Source of the DNA: Pseudaminobacter soli (ex Li et al. 2025)
GTDB taxonomy: Bacteria > Pseudomonadota > Alphaproteobacteria > Rhizobiales > Rhizobiaceae
DNA: 64,000 nt
Assembly: GCF_003012705.1 (NCBI RefSeq)
Contig: NZ_PXYL01000005.1
Span: 248,001-312,000, forward strand
Direction: 5' to 3'
Under the pieces are notes generated by a model. The model was not told the origin of the DNA and did no database searches. It saw only the letters and a list, made by a program, of their open reading frames with translations. The translations under genes were made by a program, and so were the position numbers. Below are positions 17,504-26,500 of the stretch, piece by piece (position 1 is the first letter of the stretch; each line of letters opens with the position of its first letter).

Positions 17504-18862
17504 ATGCGTGAAGCCAATTTCCTCATCGAGAACAACGCCCGCCATCTGTGGCATCCGATGGCCCATCCGGCCGAGATGCAGGCGTCGCCGCCCAGGATCG
17601 TCAATGCCGGCGAAGGCGTCGAAATCACCGACATCCATGGCAAGCGCGTGCTCGATGCTGTCGGCGGACTGTGGAACGTCAATCTCGGCTATTCCTGCGA
17701 CCCGGTGAAGGAAGCCATCCGCCAGCAACTCGAGCAGCTCCCCTACTATTCGACCTTCCGCGGCACCACCAATTCGCCGCTGATTGAGCTGTCCTACGAA
17801 CTGGCCGAATGGTTCAAGGAAGATGGGCTGGTCCGCTCCTTCTACACCTCCGGCGGCTCGGATTCAGTGGAAACCTGCCTGCGTCTCGCCCGCCAGTACC
17901 ACAAGCTGAACGGCCAGCCCGAGCGGACGAAATTCTTCGCACTTAAGAAAGGCTATCACGGCACGCATTTCGGCGGCGCCTCCGTCAACGGCAATTCCAA
18001 CTTCCGCCGCAACTACGAGCCGCTGCTGCCCGGCGTCTTCCATCTCCCCTCGCCCTTCACCTATCGCAATCCCTTTGGGACCATCGACGGTGCGGAGATC
18101 GCCAAGGGCATTGCCCGCCTTTTCGAGGACGAGATCGCCTTCCAGGGCGCCGACACCATCGCCGCGCTGATCATGGAACCTGTGCTCGGCGCCGGCGGCG
18201 TGATCGTGCCGCACGAAACCTTCATGCCGCTGATGCGGGAGATCTGCGACCGCCACGGCATCCTGCTCATCGCGGACGAGGTGATCACCGCCTTCGGCCG
18301 CACGGGCGCCTGGACGGGTTCGCGACTGTGGGGCGTCAAGCCCGACCTGATGTCCACGGCCAAGGCGATCACCAACGGCTACTATCCGTTCGGCGCGGTG
18401 ATGATCTCCGAAAAGGTCGCGCAGGTGTTCGAGAACAACAAGAGCGCGATGGGCTCCATCGGCCATGGCTACACCTATTCCGGCCATCCGGTCGGCGCAG
18501 CGGCTGCCCTTGCATCGCTTAAGGAGATGCAGCGGCTCAACGTGGCTGCCAACGCCCAGGTGCGCGGCGAGGAACTGATCGCCGGCCTCAAGGAACTCTA
18601 TGAGCGTCACGAACTGGTCGGCGATGTACGTGGCAAGGGGTTGATGTGCGCGATCGAGCTCGTCTCCGATCGGGAGAAGAAGACCGGCGCGGCAAAGGAC
18701 ATCGTCCAAAAAGTCCAGGATGTCGCCTATGAGGCGGGCGTCATGGTCCGCACCTCGGGCGCGAACGTCATCATCTCGCCGCCGCTCATCATCACCGCCG
18801 AGGATGTCACCCGCATCGTTTCGGCACTTGACGCCGGTCTGTCCGCTGCCGGAGGCAAGTGA
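17504..18862 (+). CDS. Class-III (omega) aminotransferase, PLP-dependent
   Basis: 452 residues. The PLP Lys is Lys287 in STAKAITNGYYP, and the usual Asp-Glu pair is in LIADEVITAFGRTG. The N-terminus HLWHPMAHPAEM matches omega-amino-acid:pyruvate and related aminotransferases that act on beta-alanine, taurine-like or diamine substrates. RBS ACAGGAACG. It lies between the HAD gene (17-base gap) and a second PLP enzyme (1-base gap). Likely makes an aldehyde or keto acid from the imported amine; substrate not determined. Confidence 0.87.
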   Translation: MREANFLIENNARHLWHPMAHPAEMQASPPRIVNAGEGVEITDIHGKRVLDAVGGLWNVNLGYSCDPVKEAIRQQLEQLPYYSTFRGTTNSPLIELSYELAEWFKEDGLVRSFYTSGGSDSVETCLRLARQYHKLNGQPERTKFFALKKGYHGTHFGGASVNGNSNFRRNYEPLLPGVFHLPSPFTYRNPFGTIDGAEIAKGIARLFEDEIAFQGADTIAALIMEPVLGAGGVIVPHETFMPLMREICDRHGILLIADEVITAFGRTGAWTGSRLWGVKPDLMSTAKAITNGYYPFGAVMISEKVAQVFENNKSAMGSIGHGYTYSGHPVGAAAALASLKEMQRLNVAANAQVRGEELIAGLKELYERHELVGDVRGKGLMCAIELVSDREKKTGAAKDIVQKVQDVAYEAGVMVRTSGANVIISPPLIITAEDVTRIVSALDAGLSAAGGK

Positions 18863-18863
18863 G

Positions 18864-20147
18864 ATGGCAGACAACAGCGCGCTTCTGGCCCGGCGCGAGC
18901 GGCTGCTTGGCCGTAACATGTCGCTGTTCTATCAGGACCCCGTACACATCGTGCGGGGCGAAGGCGTCTGGCTCTGGGACGCCGACGGGCGGCGCTATCT
19001 CGACTGCTACAACAACGTGCCCCATGTGGGGCACTGCCACCCCCGCGTGGTCGAGGCGATCGCAAGGCAGGCGTCCACCCTCAACACGCATACCCGCTAC
19101 TTGCACGAAGGCATCCTCGACTATGTCGAGCGCCTGACGGCGACTTTCGACAAGAGCCTAGACACCGCGATCCTGACCTGCACCGGAAGCGAAGCCAACG
19201 ACATCGCCCTGCGCATGGCCCAGGCGGCCACCGGCAAGACGGGCGTGATCGCCACCGATCACACCTATCACGGCAACACAGCCGCCGTTTCGCAACTGTC
19301 GACCCGCATGCCGCCGGTCGGCGGCTTCGGCGGCCATGTGCGCCATGTTCCCGCGCCCGACAGCTATCGCCCGCTCGGCGGCGAGTCGGGCGAGGCCTTT
19401 GCGAGCGCTTTCGCCGCCGAGGTCGAAAAGGCCATTGCTTCGCTACAGGAGAGCCCCTTCGGCTTCTCGGCGCTCATCATCGACCCGTTCTTCGCCAATG
19501 AGGGCTTTCCCGACCTGCCGCAAGGGTTTCTGGAGAAGGCAGTGGCGGCGGTACGCAAGGCGGGCGGGCTGGTGATCGCCGACGAGGTGCAGCCCGGTTT
19601 CGGCCGCACCGGCGAACACATGTGGGGCCACCAGCGCGCGGGCATCGTGCCTGACATCGTCACCCTGGGCAAACCCATGGGCAACGGCCACCCCATCGGC
19701 GGCGTCGTCGCGGGCGCCGATACGCTCAATGCGTTCCGTAAAGCCTTCCGCTATTTCAACACTTTTGGCGGCAATCCCGTCTCATGTGCCGCGGCCACAG
19801 CGGTTCTCGACGTGATCGAGGACGAGAAGCTGGTCGACAATGCGCGTGAGGTAGGCACCTATGCCCGCGCCGGCCTTCTGCGCTTGCAGGAGAAGCACGG
19901 CATCATCGGCGACGTACGGGGCAGCGGGCTGTTCTTCGGCGCAGAGCTCGTCCTCGACCGGAGCGAGAAAACGCCGGCCGCCGACCTCGCCACCAAGGTC
20001 ATCAACGACATGCGGGAACGCGGCGTGCTGATGGGCAAGCTCGGCATCCATCAGTGCTCGACCAAGATCAGGCCGCCCATGCCCTTCTCCAAAGAACATG
20101 CAGACCTGATGCTGTCTGTGCTCGACGACGTTCTTGCGGCCTTGTGA
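18864..20147 (+). CDS. Class-III aminotransferase-fold PLP enzyme, AGXT2L phospho-lyase-like
   Basis: 427 residues. PLP Lys270 in TLGKPMGNGHPIGG, with DEVQPGFGRTG upstream. The opening RRERLLGRNMSLFY and DGRRYLDCYNNVPHVGHCHP are those of the AGXT2L group, which includes ethanolamine-phosphate and phosphohydroxylysine phospho-lyases as well as true aminotransferases. The immediate downstream APH-type kinase (6-base gap) supports the phospho-lyase reading: kinase phosphorylates the hydroxyl, this enzyme then eliminates phosphate and ammonia to give an aldehyde. That assignment is inference. Confidence 0.82.
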   Translation: MADNSALLARRERLLGRNMSLFYQDPVHIVRGEGVWLWDADGRRYLDCYNNVPHVGHCHPRVVEAIARQASTLNTHTRYLHEGILDYVERLTATFDKSLDTAILTCTGSEANDIALRMAQAATGKTGVIATDHTYHGNTAAVSQLSTRMPPVGGFGGHVRHVPAPDSYRPLGGESGEAFASAFAAEVEKAIASLQESPFGFSALIIDPFFANEGFPDLPQGFLEKAVAAVRKAGGLVIADEVQPGFGRTGEHMWGHQRAGIVPDIVTLGKPMGNGHPIGGVVAGADTLNAFRKAFRYFNTFGGNPVSCAAATAVLDVIEDEKLVDNAREVGTYARAGLLRLQEKHGIIGDVRGSGLFFGAELVLDRSEKTPAADLATKVINDMRERGVLMGKLGIHQCSTKIRPPMPFSKEHADLMLSVLDDVLAAL

Positions 20148-20153
20148 TCGACG

Positions 20154-21161
20154 ATGGCGGATCATCTCCAGCAAGAACTGGTCGATGCGCTCGGCGCGCG
20201 CGCCTGCGAGGCGCTCGCGCATTGGGGCCTTGCCGGCCAGCAACCCGAGCTGCTGAAATATCGGGAGAACGCGGTCTTCCGCATCGCGCTGGCAAACGGC
20301 GAACCCGCGGCGTTGCGGATCCATCGTCCGGGCTATCATGACGAGGCCGCGCTGGTCTCCGAACTGCGCTGGATGACGGCGCTGCGCGAGGGCGGGCTGG
20401 CGGTGCCCTCGTCAGTGCCTGCGGCCGACGGCCATGTCCTTGTCCATCTGCCCGCGACCGGCGGCTTCGATGCGCAGCACGCCGACATCGTGACCTGGAT
20501 GCACGGCTCGCCTCTCGGGCAGAGCGGCACCCCGCTCACCCACGAGCCGGATACGCAGTTCGCGATCTTCTTCGCGATCGGCGCGGCGATGGCTGAGATG
20601 CACAATCTCACCGACAGTTGGAGCCTTCCCGACGGCTTCTCCCGCGCCGCCTGGGATGCCGATGGGCTCCTGGGAGAACGGCCGCTCTGGGGTCGGTTCT
20701 GGGATTGCGCCGGGCTTTCCGCCGAACACCGGTCGGCCCTCACAGATCTCAGGACGCGTCTTCGGAATCTGCTCGGCAATATTCCCGCCGAATACCTCGA
20801 CTACGGCCTGATCCACGCCGACCTCGTGCGTGAGAATATGCTGATCGACGGAAACTCTGTCGGCTTCATCGACTTCGACGATGCGGGCTTCGGCTATCGC
20901 ATGTTCGATATCGCGACGGCCCTGCTCAAGAACCGCATCGAACCTCATTACAAGCAACTGGAGACCGCACTTGTCGCGGGATATCGCAGCAAGCGCGATT
21001 TGAGCGATGCAGCGCTTTGCACCCTGCCGCTATTTCTCACATTGAGAAGTGTGACCTATATCGGCTGGCTGGCGGAACGGCCGGAGTTTCCGAATGCGGC
21101 GGCGCGGCTGGCGCGTTACGCCGACGAGGCACTGCGCCTGGCCGAAGAGCTTCCGAAATGA
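20154..21161 (+). CDS. APH/homoserine-kinase-like phosphotransferase, hydroxylysine-kinase type
   Basis: 335 residues. N-lobe with ENAVFRIALANGEPAALRIHRPGYHD (cut: PAALRIHRPGYHDEAAL), catalytic loop LIHADLVRENML with Asp223 as base, and metal-binding IDFDD at 240-243 in place of the usual IDW/FD. This family includes choline, homoserine and hydroxylysine kinases. It is the last gene of the six-gene operon and pairs with the phospho-lyase-like enzyme just upstream. Substrate: a hydroxy-amine or hydroxy-amino acid is likely; antibiotic phosphorylation is not suggested by context. Confidence 0.83.
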   Translation: MADHLQQELVDALGARACEALAHWGLAGQQPELLKYRENAVFRIALANGEPAALRIHRPGYHDEAALVSELRWMTALREGGLAVPSSVPAADGHVLVHLPATGGFDAQHADIVTWMHGSPLGQSGTPLTHEPDTQFAIFFAIGAAMAEMHNLTDSWSLPDGFSRAAWDADGLLGERPLWGRFWDCAGLSAEHRSALTDLRTRLRNLLGNIPAEYLDYGLIHADLVRENMLIDGNSVGFIDFDDAGFGYRMFDIATALLKNRIEPHYKQLETALVAGYRSKRDLSDAALCTLPLFLTLRSVTYIGWLAERPEFPNAAARLARYADEALRLAEELPK

Positions 21162-21181
21162 GGCTGGTGGTGGTGGGCGGA

Positions 21182-21670
21182 TCAGACGCCGAGCGTGGCG
21201 AGATCATCCAGCATGTCGAGAAGTTTTTCGACACGCTCCTTGCCGTACTTCGCCTCGAGCGTCGCATAGATGGCCCGACTCTCGGGGCCGACCTCGGCGA
21301 TGACCTTCATGCCCGCCGGTGCGATTTCGAGCAGAACCCTGCGGCCGTCTTCGGCGTCCTTGCTCTTGCTGATCAGGCCGCGCTCCTCGAGCGAGCGGAT
21401 GATGCGCGTCAGGCTGGGCGCCAGGATGAAGGCCTTCTCGGCCATTTCAGTGGCATCGACCTGGCCGGTCTCAGCGAGAATGCGGATCACCCGCCATTGC
21501 TGCTCGGTGATCTCGTGCTGCGCCAGCATCGGCCGGAAATGCCCCATCACCGCTTCGCGTGCCCTCAAAAGCGCTATCGGCAGCGAGCGGCGCGTATTGT
21601 GGGGAAGAAGGGCGTCCTGCCCGTGTTCGGCTGAGGATTTCTGGCGGCTCATGTGTGCTCTATGCGGCAT
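21182..21670 (-). CDS. hpaR: MarR-family repressor of homoprotocatechuate degradation
   Basis: 162 residues. MarR winged helix with EITEQQWRVIRILAE, then EKAFILAPSLTRIIRSLEERGLI (cut: LAPSLTRIIRSLEERG) and wing DAEDGRRVLLEI, a close match to HpaR/HpcR. HpaR represses the meta-cleavage operon until the aromatic substrate or a pathway intermediate binds. ATG 21670 follows AAGGCGAGA; an inner ATG at 21652 is possible. It is divergent from hpaF, with a palindrome between them. Confidence 0.88.
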   Translation of the reverse strand: MPHRAHMSRQKSSAEHGQDALLPHNTRRSLPIALLRAREAVMGHFRPMLAQHEITEQQWRVIRILAETGQVDATEMAEKAFILAPSLTRIIRSLEERGLISKSKDAEDGRRVLLEIAPAGMKVIAEVGPESRAIYATLEAKYGKERVEKLLDMLDDLATLGV

Positions 21671-21723
21671 TTCTCGCCTTTCCGCAATTGCCGGGCCATC
21701 ATGGACACGGGCTGAAATCCCGC

Positions 21724-21729
21724 TTGACA
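21724..21729 (+). promoter_or_regulatory. Candidate -35 of the hpaFEDGHI promoter
   Basis: A perfect TTGACA. With a 16-base gap the -10 would be TAACAT at 21746-21751, inside the palindrome at 21744-21757, so a bound repressor would block RNA polymerase. Confidence 0.45.
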
Positions 21730-21743
21730 GCGGACCGATTATT

Positions 21744-21757
21744 TTTAACATGTTAAA
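21744..21757. promoter_or_regulatory. Operator palindrome for HpaR
   Basis: TTTAACATGTTAAA, a perfect 14-base palindrome between the divergent hpaR and hpaF genes, 28 bases before the hpaF ATG. MarR-family sites are typically of this size and AT-rich. The overlap with the -10 region supports repression. Confidence 0.65.
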
Positions 21758-21784
21758 TATATAGCGAAGGGGATCGGGCAAAAA

Positions 21785-22180
21785 ATGCCGCACTTCACGA
21801 TCGAGTACTCGGCCAATCTCGACGCGCGCGTTGATTTCGACCGCCTCTGCCGCTCCGTCCACGAAACCATCATGCAGACCGGGCTGTTCGAGCTTGGCGC
21901 GGTGCGCGTGCGCACGATCCGCAGCGAGCATTATGCGGTCGCGGACCTTTTGCCGGAAAACGGTTTCATCGACATGTCGTTTCGCATCGGTCGCGGCCGC
22001 TCCGAGGACGAGAAGAAGCGGACGGGCGAGGCCATCTTTGCGACGGTCACGCGCGAGCTTGAGGATCTGTTCGCCACGCCTCACTTCGCCCTCACCCTCG
22101 AAATCCGTGAGATCGACCCGCAGCTGAGCTGGAAGAAGAACGCGATCCATCCCCGGCTCCGCAACGCCGACACGCGATAG
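21785..22180 (+). CDS. hpaF: 5-carboxymethyl-2-hydroxymuconate delta-isomerase
   Basis: 131 residues, typical for HpaF. It starts MPHFTIEYSANL; Pro2, exposed after Met removal, is the catalytic base in this tautomerase-fold family. It isomerises 5-carboxymethyl-2-hydroxymuconate in the homoprotocatechuate pathway. RBS GAAGGGG. It is first of a six-gene operon under HpaR. Confidence 0.9.
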   Translation: MPHFTIEYSANLDARVDFDRLCRSVHETIMQTGLFELGAVRVRTIRSEHYAVADLLPENGFIDMSFRIGRGRSEDEKKRTGEAIFATVTRELEDLFATPHFALTLEIREIDPQLSWKKNAIHPRLRNADTR

Positions 22181-22248
22181 CCCCTTCCAGTTCGCACCCA
22201 CGTTCCAGCGCGGCCCGCAAGGGTGGCGTGCCACCATCGGAGAATGAA

Positions 22249-23766
22249 ATGTCCAAACTCGATGAGAATATCGCCAAGGCGGAAGGCTTCCTCGCCCGCT
22301 TCCGCCAGCATGGCGTGCTCAACCACATCAATGGTGAATCGGCGCCGGCGGTCGGCGGCGAGACGTTCGATACGATATCGCCCATCGATCTGAAGCCGAT
22401 TGCAAAGGTCGCGCTCGGCCGCGCCGCCGACGTCGATCTCGCCGCAAAGGCAGCCAAGGAAGCCTTCCCGGCCTGGGCGGCGATGCCCGGCGACGCGCGC
22501 AAGAAGCTCCTGCACAAGATCGCTGACGCCATCGTCGCGCGCGCCGAGGAGATTGCCTTCGTCGAGTGCATGGACACCGGCCAGTCGCTCAAGTTCATGT
22601 CCAAGGCCGCCCTGCGCGGCGCCGAGAACTTCCGCTTCTTCGCGGACCGCGCGCCTGAGGCGCGCGATGGGAAGACACTGCGCGGCGGCAACCAGATCAA
22701 CATGACCACGCGCGTGCCCATCGGCCCGGTCGGCATCATCACGCCGTGGAACACGCCTTTCATGCTGTCTACGTGGAAGATCGCGCCCGCGCTTGCCGCC
22801 GGCTGCACGGTCGTCCACAAGCCTGCCGAGTTTTCGCCGCTCACGGCCCGGCTGCTAATCGAGATCGCCGAGGAGGCAGGGCTGCCCAAGGGCGTGTGGA
22901 ACCTCGTCAACGGCTTCGGCGAGGATGCCGGCAAGGCGCTGACAGAACACCCGGACATCAAGGCCATCGGCTTCGTCGGCGAAAGCCGCACGGGCTCGAT
23001 GATCATGAAGCAGGGCGCCGATACGCTGAAGCGCGTCCACTTCGAGCTCGGCGGAAAGAACCCCGTCATCGTCTTCGCCGACGCCGATCTGGAGCGTGCA
23101 GCCGATGCCGCCGTGTTCATGATCTACTCGCTCAATGGCGAGCGCTGCACCTCCTCGTCACGACTGCTGGTCGAGGAAAGCATCTACGACGGCTTCACCG
23201 CCAAGGTCGCCGAGCGGGCCAAGCGCATCAAGATCGGCCATCCGCTAGATCCGGAAACGGTCGTCGGCCCGCTCATCCATCCGGTGCATGAGAAGAAGGT
23301 GCTCGAATATATCGGCATCGGCCAGCAGGAAGGCGCCACCCTCGCCGCCGGCGGCACGAAGTTCGATGGCCCGGGCGGCGGCTGCTACGTTTCACCCACG
23401 CTCTTCACCGACGCCAACACCGGCATGCGCATCGCACAGGAAGAGATTTTTGGCCCTGTGCTGACCGCCATTCCCTTCAAGGACGAGGCCGAGGCGCTCG
23501 CGCTCGCCAATGACGTCCGTTACGGCCTTGCCGGCTATCTCTGGACGTCGGATGTCACGCGCGCCTTCCGTTTCACTGATCAGCTCGAAGCCGGGATGAT
23601 CTGGGTGAATTCGGAGAATGTGCGCCACCTGCCGACCCCGTTCGGCGGCGTCAAGAACTCCGGCATCGGCCGCGACGGCGGCGACTGGTCCTTCGATTTC
23701 TACATGGAAACCAAGAACGTGGCGTTCGTCAGCTCGGCGCATGCCATTCAGAGGCTCGGCGTCTGA
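22249..23766 (+). CDS. hpaE: 5-carboxymethyl-2-hydroxymuconate semialdehyde dehydrogenase
   Basis: 505 residues. Aldehyde dehydrogenase with Glu266 in HFELGGKNP and nucleophile Cys300 in NGERCTSSSR; the NGERC rather than NxGQxC form is typical of HpaE. It oxidises the ring-cleavage semialdehyde to the dicarboxylate with NAD. ATG 22249 is preceded by CGGAGAATGAA; a GTG at 22228 is the upstream alternative. It lies between the isomerase and dioxygenase genes in the usual order. Confidence 0.92.
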   Translation: MSKLDENIAKAEGFLARFRQHGVLNHINGESAPAVGGETFDTISPIDLKPIAKVALGRAADVDLAAKAAKEAFPAWAAMPGDARKKLLHKIADAIVARAEEIAFVECMDTGQSLKFMSKAALRGAENFRFFADRAPEARDGKTLRGGNQINMTTRVPIGPVGIITPWNTPFMLSTWKIAPALAAGCTVVHKPAEFSPLTARLLIEIAEEAGLPKGVWNLVNGFGEDAGKALTEHPDIKAIGFVGESRTGSMIMKQGADTLKRVHFELGGKNPVIVFADADLERAADAAVFMIYSLNGERCTSSSRLLVEESIYDGFTAKVAERAKRIKIGHPLDPETVVGPLIHPVHEKKVLEYIGIGQQEGATLAAGGTKFDGPGGGCYVSPTLFTDANTGMRIAQEEIFGPVLTAIPFKDEAEALALANDVRYGLAGYLWTSDVTRAFRFTDQLEAGMIWVNSENVRHLPTPFGGVKNSGIGRDGGDWSFDFYMETKNVAFVSSAHAIQRLGV

Positions 23767-23807
23767 GCGCGCGACAGCCGCGCCCAACGCTCGTGGAGGA
23801 GACACTC

Positions 23808-24788
23808 ATGCCATTGCCCAAACCGAACCTTCATCCGCCCTTCAACATCGTGCGGCTGAGCCATATCGAGCTCGCCGTCACCGATCTTGCCAAGTCGCGC
23901 GCGTTCTACGTCGACGTGCTCGGCCTTCAGGTCACCGACGAGACGGCCGACACGATCTATCTGCGCGCGATGGAAGAACGCGGCCATCACTGCATCATCT
24001 TGAAGAAGGCGGGCACGGCAGAGGCGCGGGACCTCGGCTTCAAGGTCTATAGCGAGGAAGACCTGGACAAGGCAGCGCATTTCTTCAAGCAGAAGGACCT
24101 GCCGGTCGAATGGATCGAGCGGCCCTACCAGTCGCGCACCTTCCGCACGCGCGATCCGCAGGGCATTCCACTCGAATTCTATTCGAAGATGGACCGCCTG
24201 CCGCCGATCCATCAGAAATACGCGCTCTATAAGGGCGTGAAGCCGCTGCGCATCGATCACTTCAACTGCTTCTCGCCGAATGTCGACGAGGCGGTAGCCT
24301 TCTACAACGAGATCGGCTTCCGGGTGACTGAGTACACCGAGGACGAGGAAACCGGGCGCCTCTGGGCGGCCTGGACGCACCGCAAGGGCGGCGTGCACGA
24401 CATCGCCTTTACCAACGGCCGCGGCCCGCGCCTGCATCACACCGCATTCTGGGTGCCGACGCCGCTGAACATCATTGACCTGCTCGACCTGATGTCCACC
24501 TCCGGCTGGCTCGCCAATATCGAGCGCGGCCCCGGCCGCCATGGCATCTCGAACGCCTTCTTCCTCTATGTCCGTGACCCCGACGGCCATCGCATCGAGA
24601 TCTACTGCTCCGACTACCAGACGGTCGATCCGGATCTGGAGCCGATCAAATGGGACCTCAAGGACCCGCAGCGCCAGACCTTGTGGGGCGCACCGGCTCC
24701 GCGTTCCTGGTTCGAGGAAGGGAGCAATTTTGCCGGCACCGAGGCCAGGGAATCGATCCTCAAGGCCCAGCCTATCGTGGCACCGTAA
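23808..24788 (+). CDS. hpaD: 3,4-dihydroxyphenylacetate 2,3-dioxygenase
   Basis: 326 residues, type I extradiol dioxygenase with two vicinal-oxygen-chelate halves. Metal ligands are read as His151 (LRIDHFN), His210 or His211 (RLHHTAFW) and Glu264 (HRIEIYCSDY), agreeing with the 2-His-1-Glu set known for homoprotocatechuate dioxygenases. It opens the ring of homoprotocatechuate next to a hydroxyl. RBS GTGGAGGAGACACTC before the ATG; the GTG at 23793 is unlikely as start because it overlaps this ribosome site. Whether the metal is Fe or Mn cannot be told. Confidence 0.92.
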   Translation: MPLPKPNLHPPFNIVRLSHIELAVTDLAKSRAFYVDVLGLQVTDETADTIYLRAMEERGHHCIILKKAGTAEARDLGFKVYSEEDLDKAAHFFKQKDLPVEWIERPYQSRTFRTRDPQGIPLEFYSKMDRLPPIHQKYALYKGVKPLRIDHFNCFSPNVDEAVAFYNEIGFRVTEYTEDEETGRLWAAWTHRKGGVHDIAFTNGRGPRLHHTAFWVPTPLNIIDLLDLMSTSGWLANIERGPGRHGISNAFFLYVRDPDGHRIEIYCSDYQTVDPDLEPIKWDLKDPQRQTLWGAPAPRSWFEEGSNFAGTEARESILKAQPIVAP

Positions 24789-24812
24789 GCATAGATGGGC
24801 GGAAGGACTGAC

Positions 24813-25685
24813 ATGGAACGCGCAAGATTCGCCACATTCTCCATCGCCGGGGCGCAAAGATACGGCCTGGTCACCGATTGCGGGGTCGTCGACCTCACGG
24901 CGCGGCATGGCAAGCAATGGCCGACGCTGCGCGAGGTCATCGAGGCGGGCGCGCTACAGCGCCTCGCCGACGAGGCAGCGGGTCTTACCCCGGATATCGA
25001 CCTTGGCGACATCCGCTACGAGATTCCTGTCCCGGCTCCGGAAAAGATCATCTGCGTCGGCGTGAACTTCCCCGACCGCAACGAGGAGTACAAGGACGGC
25101 CAGGCCGCCCCTTCCAACCCCTCGCTCTTCATCCGCTTCCCGCGTTCGTTCGTGGGCCACAAGCAGGCCTTAGTGAGGCCGCCGGAAAGCCCCCAGCTCG
25201 ACTATGAGGGCGAGATCGTCATCGTCGTCGGCAAGGGCGGGCGCCGCATTCCCGAAGCCTCCGCGCTCGACCACATCGCCGCCCTGTCGCTCTGCAACGA
25301 GGGCACGCTGCGCGACTGGGTGCGGCACGGCAAGTTCAATGTCACGCAGGGCAAGAATTTCGATCGCAGCGGTTCCATCGGCCCATGGCTCGTACCCTTC
25401 ACCGACGAGGCGCAACTCGTCGACATCAAGCTGGAAACGCGCGTCAATGGTGAGGTGCGCCAGCAGGACCGCACCAGCCGGATGATCTTTTCCTTCCGCA
25501 AGATCATCAGCTACATCTCCACCTTCACGACGCTCGTGCCGGGCGATGTCATCGTCACCGGCACGCCGACGGGAGCGGGCGCACGCTTCGATCCGCCGAT
25601 CTGGCTGAAGCCCGGCGATGTCGTGGAAGTCGAAGCCGAATGCATCGGTCTTCTGCGCAATACGATTGCTGACGAGGTGGTCTGA
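24813..25685 (+). CDS. hpaG: Fumarylacetoacetate-hydrolase-family enzyme, HpaG-like decarboxylase/isomerase
   Basis: 290 residues with one FAH domain. Metal-binding acids are in LDYEGEIVIVVGKGG and the family GTPTGAGARFDPP loop is present near the C-terminus. By place in the operon it does the step after HpaF: decarboxylation of 5-oxo-pent-3-ene-1,2,5-tricarboxylate (and perhaps the isomerisation). E. coli HpaG is a two-domain fusion of about 430 residues; here only one domain is found, so the two activities must either share this homomer or one is done elsewhere. RBS GGAAGG. Confidence 0.8.
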   Translation: MERARFATFSIAGAQRYGLVTDCGVVDLTARHGKQWPTLREVIEAGALQRLADEAAGLTPDIDLGDIRYEIPVPAPEKIICVGVNFPDRNEEYKDGQAAPSNPSLFIRFPRSFVGHKQALVRPPESPQLDYEGEIVIVVGKGGRRIPEASALDHIAALSLCNEGTLRDWVRHGKFNVTQGKNFDRSGSIGPWLVPFTDEAQLVDIKLETRVNGEVRQQDRTSRMIFSFRKIISYISTFTTLVPGDVIVTGTPTGAGARFDPPIWLKPGDVVEVEAECIGLLRNTIADEVV

Positions 25686-25688
25686 ACC

Positions 25689-26492
25689 ATGCTGACAAGC
25701 GCCGAAATTACCACTGCGGTGAAGGCACTGGACAACGCCGAGCGAAGCCGCGTCCAGACGGGCCTGCTTTCCCTGAAACATCCTGAAATGACCATGGACG
25801 ATGCCTATGCCGTCCAGTCTGCCTGGGTGAAGCAGAAGATCGCCGACGGCCGCAAGGTGATCGGCTGGAAGATCGGCCTCACCTCCAAGGCGATGCAATA
25901 TGCGCTGAACATCGACATTCCGGATTCCGGCGTGCTGTTCGACGACATGATGTTCGAGGACGGCGCCACGATCCCGAAGGAGCGCTTCATCCAACCGCGC
26001 ATCGAGGCCGAGATCGCCTTTGTCATGAAGGCCCCGCTCAGCGGGCCGAACGTCACCGTCTTCGACGTGCTCAACGCGACGGACTACGTCACGCCCGCGC
26101 TCGAAATCCTCGACACCCGCATCCTGCGGGTCGATCCGGAAACGAAGAAGGCCCGCACCATCGTCGACACCATCTCCGACAACGCCGCCAATGCCGGCAT
26201 CGTCATCGGCGGCCGCGCGATGCGCCCGCAGGAGGTCGACATGCGCTGGATGGGCGCCATCGTCTCCCGCAATGCCGAGGTGGAAGAAACCGGTCTTGGC
26301 GCTGGCGTCCTCAATCATCCGGCGCGCGGTATCGCGTGGCTAGCAAACCGCCTCGCCGCCTATGGCGAGAGCATCGAGGCCGGCCAAATCGTACTTGCCG
26401 GCTCCTTCATCCGCCCCGTCGAAGCCCGCCACGGCGACACGATCGTCGCCGATTTCGGGCCCTACGGGACGATCAGCTGCTTCTTCGAATGA
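25689..26492 (+). CDS. hpaH: 2-oxo-hept-3-ene-1,7-dioate hydratase
   Basis: 267 residues, the usual size. FAH-related hydratase fold with [14 protein letters not shown] and the metal-site [10 protein letters not shown] followed by ALEILDTRI. It adds water to the dienol intermediate to give 4-hydroxy-2-oxoheptanedioate. It starts 3 bases after the hpaG-like stop and is followed 8 bases later by the aldolase gene. Confidence 0.92.
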   Translation: MLTSAEITTAVKALDNAERSRVQTGLLSLKHPEMTMDDAYAVQSAWVKQKIADGRKVIGWKIGLTSKAMQYALNIDIPDSGVLFDDMMFEDGATIPKERFIQPRIEAEIAFVMKAPLSGPNVTVFDVLNATDYVTPALEILDTRILRVDPETKKARTIVDTISDNAANAGIVIGGRAMRPQEVDMRWMGAIVSRNAEVEETGLGAGVLNHPARGIAWLANRLAAYGESIEAGQIVLAGSFIRPVEARHGDTIVADFGPYGTISCFFE

Positions 26493-26500
26493 GGTCCTGA

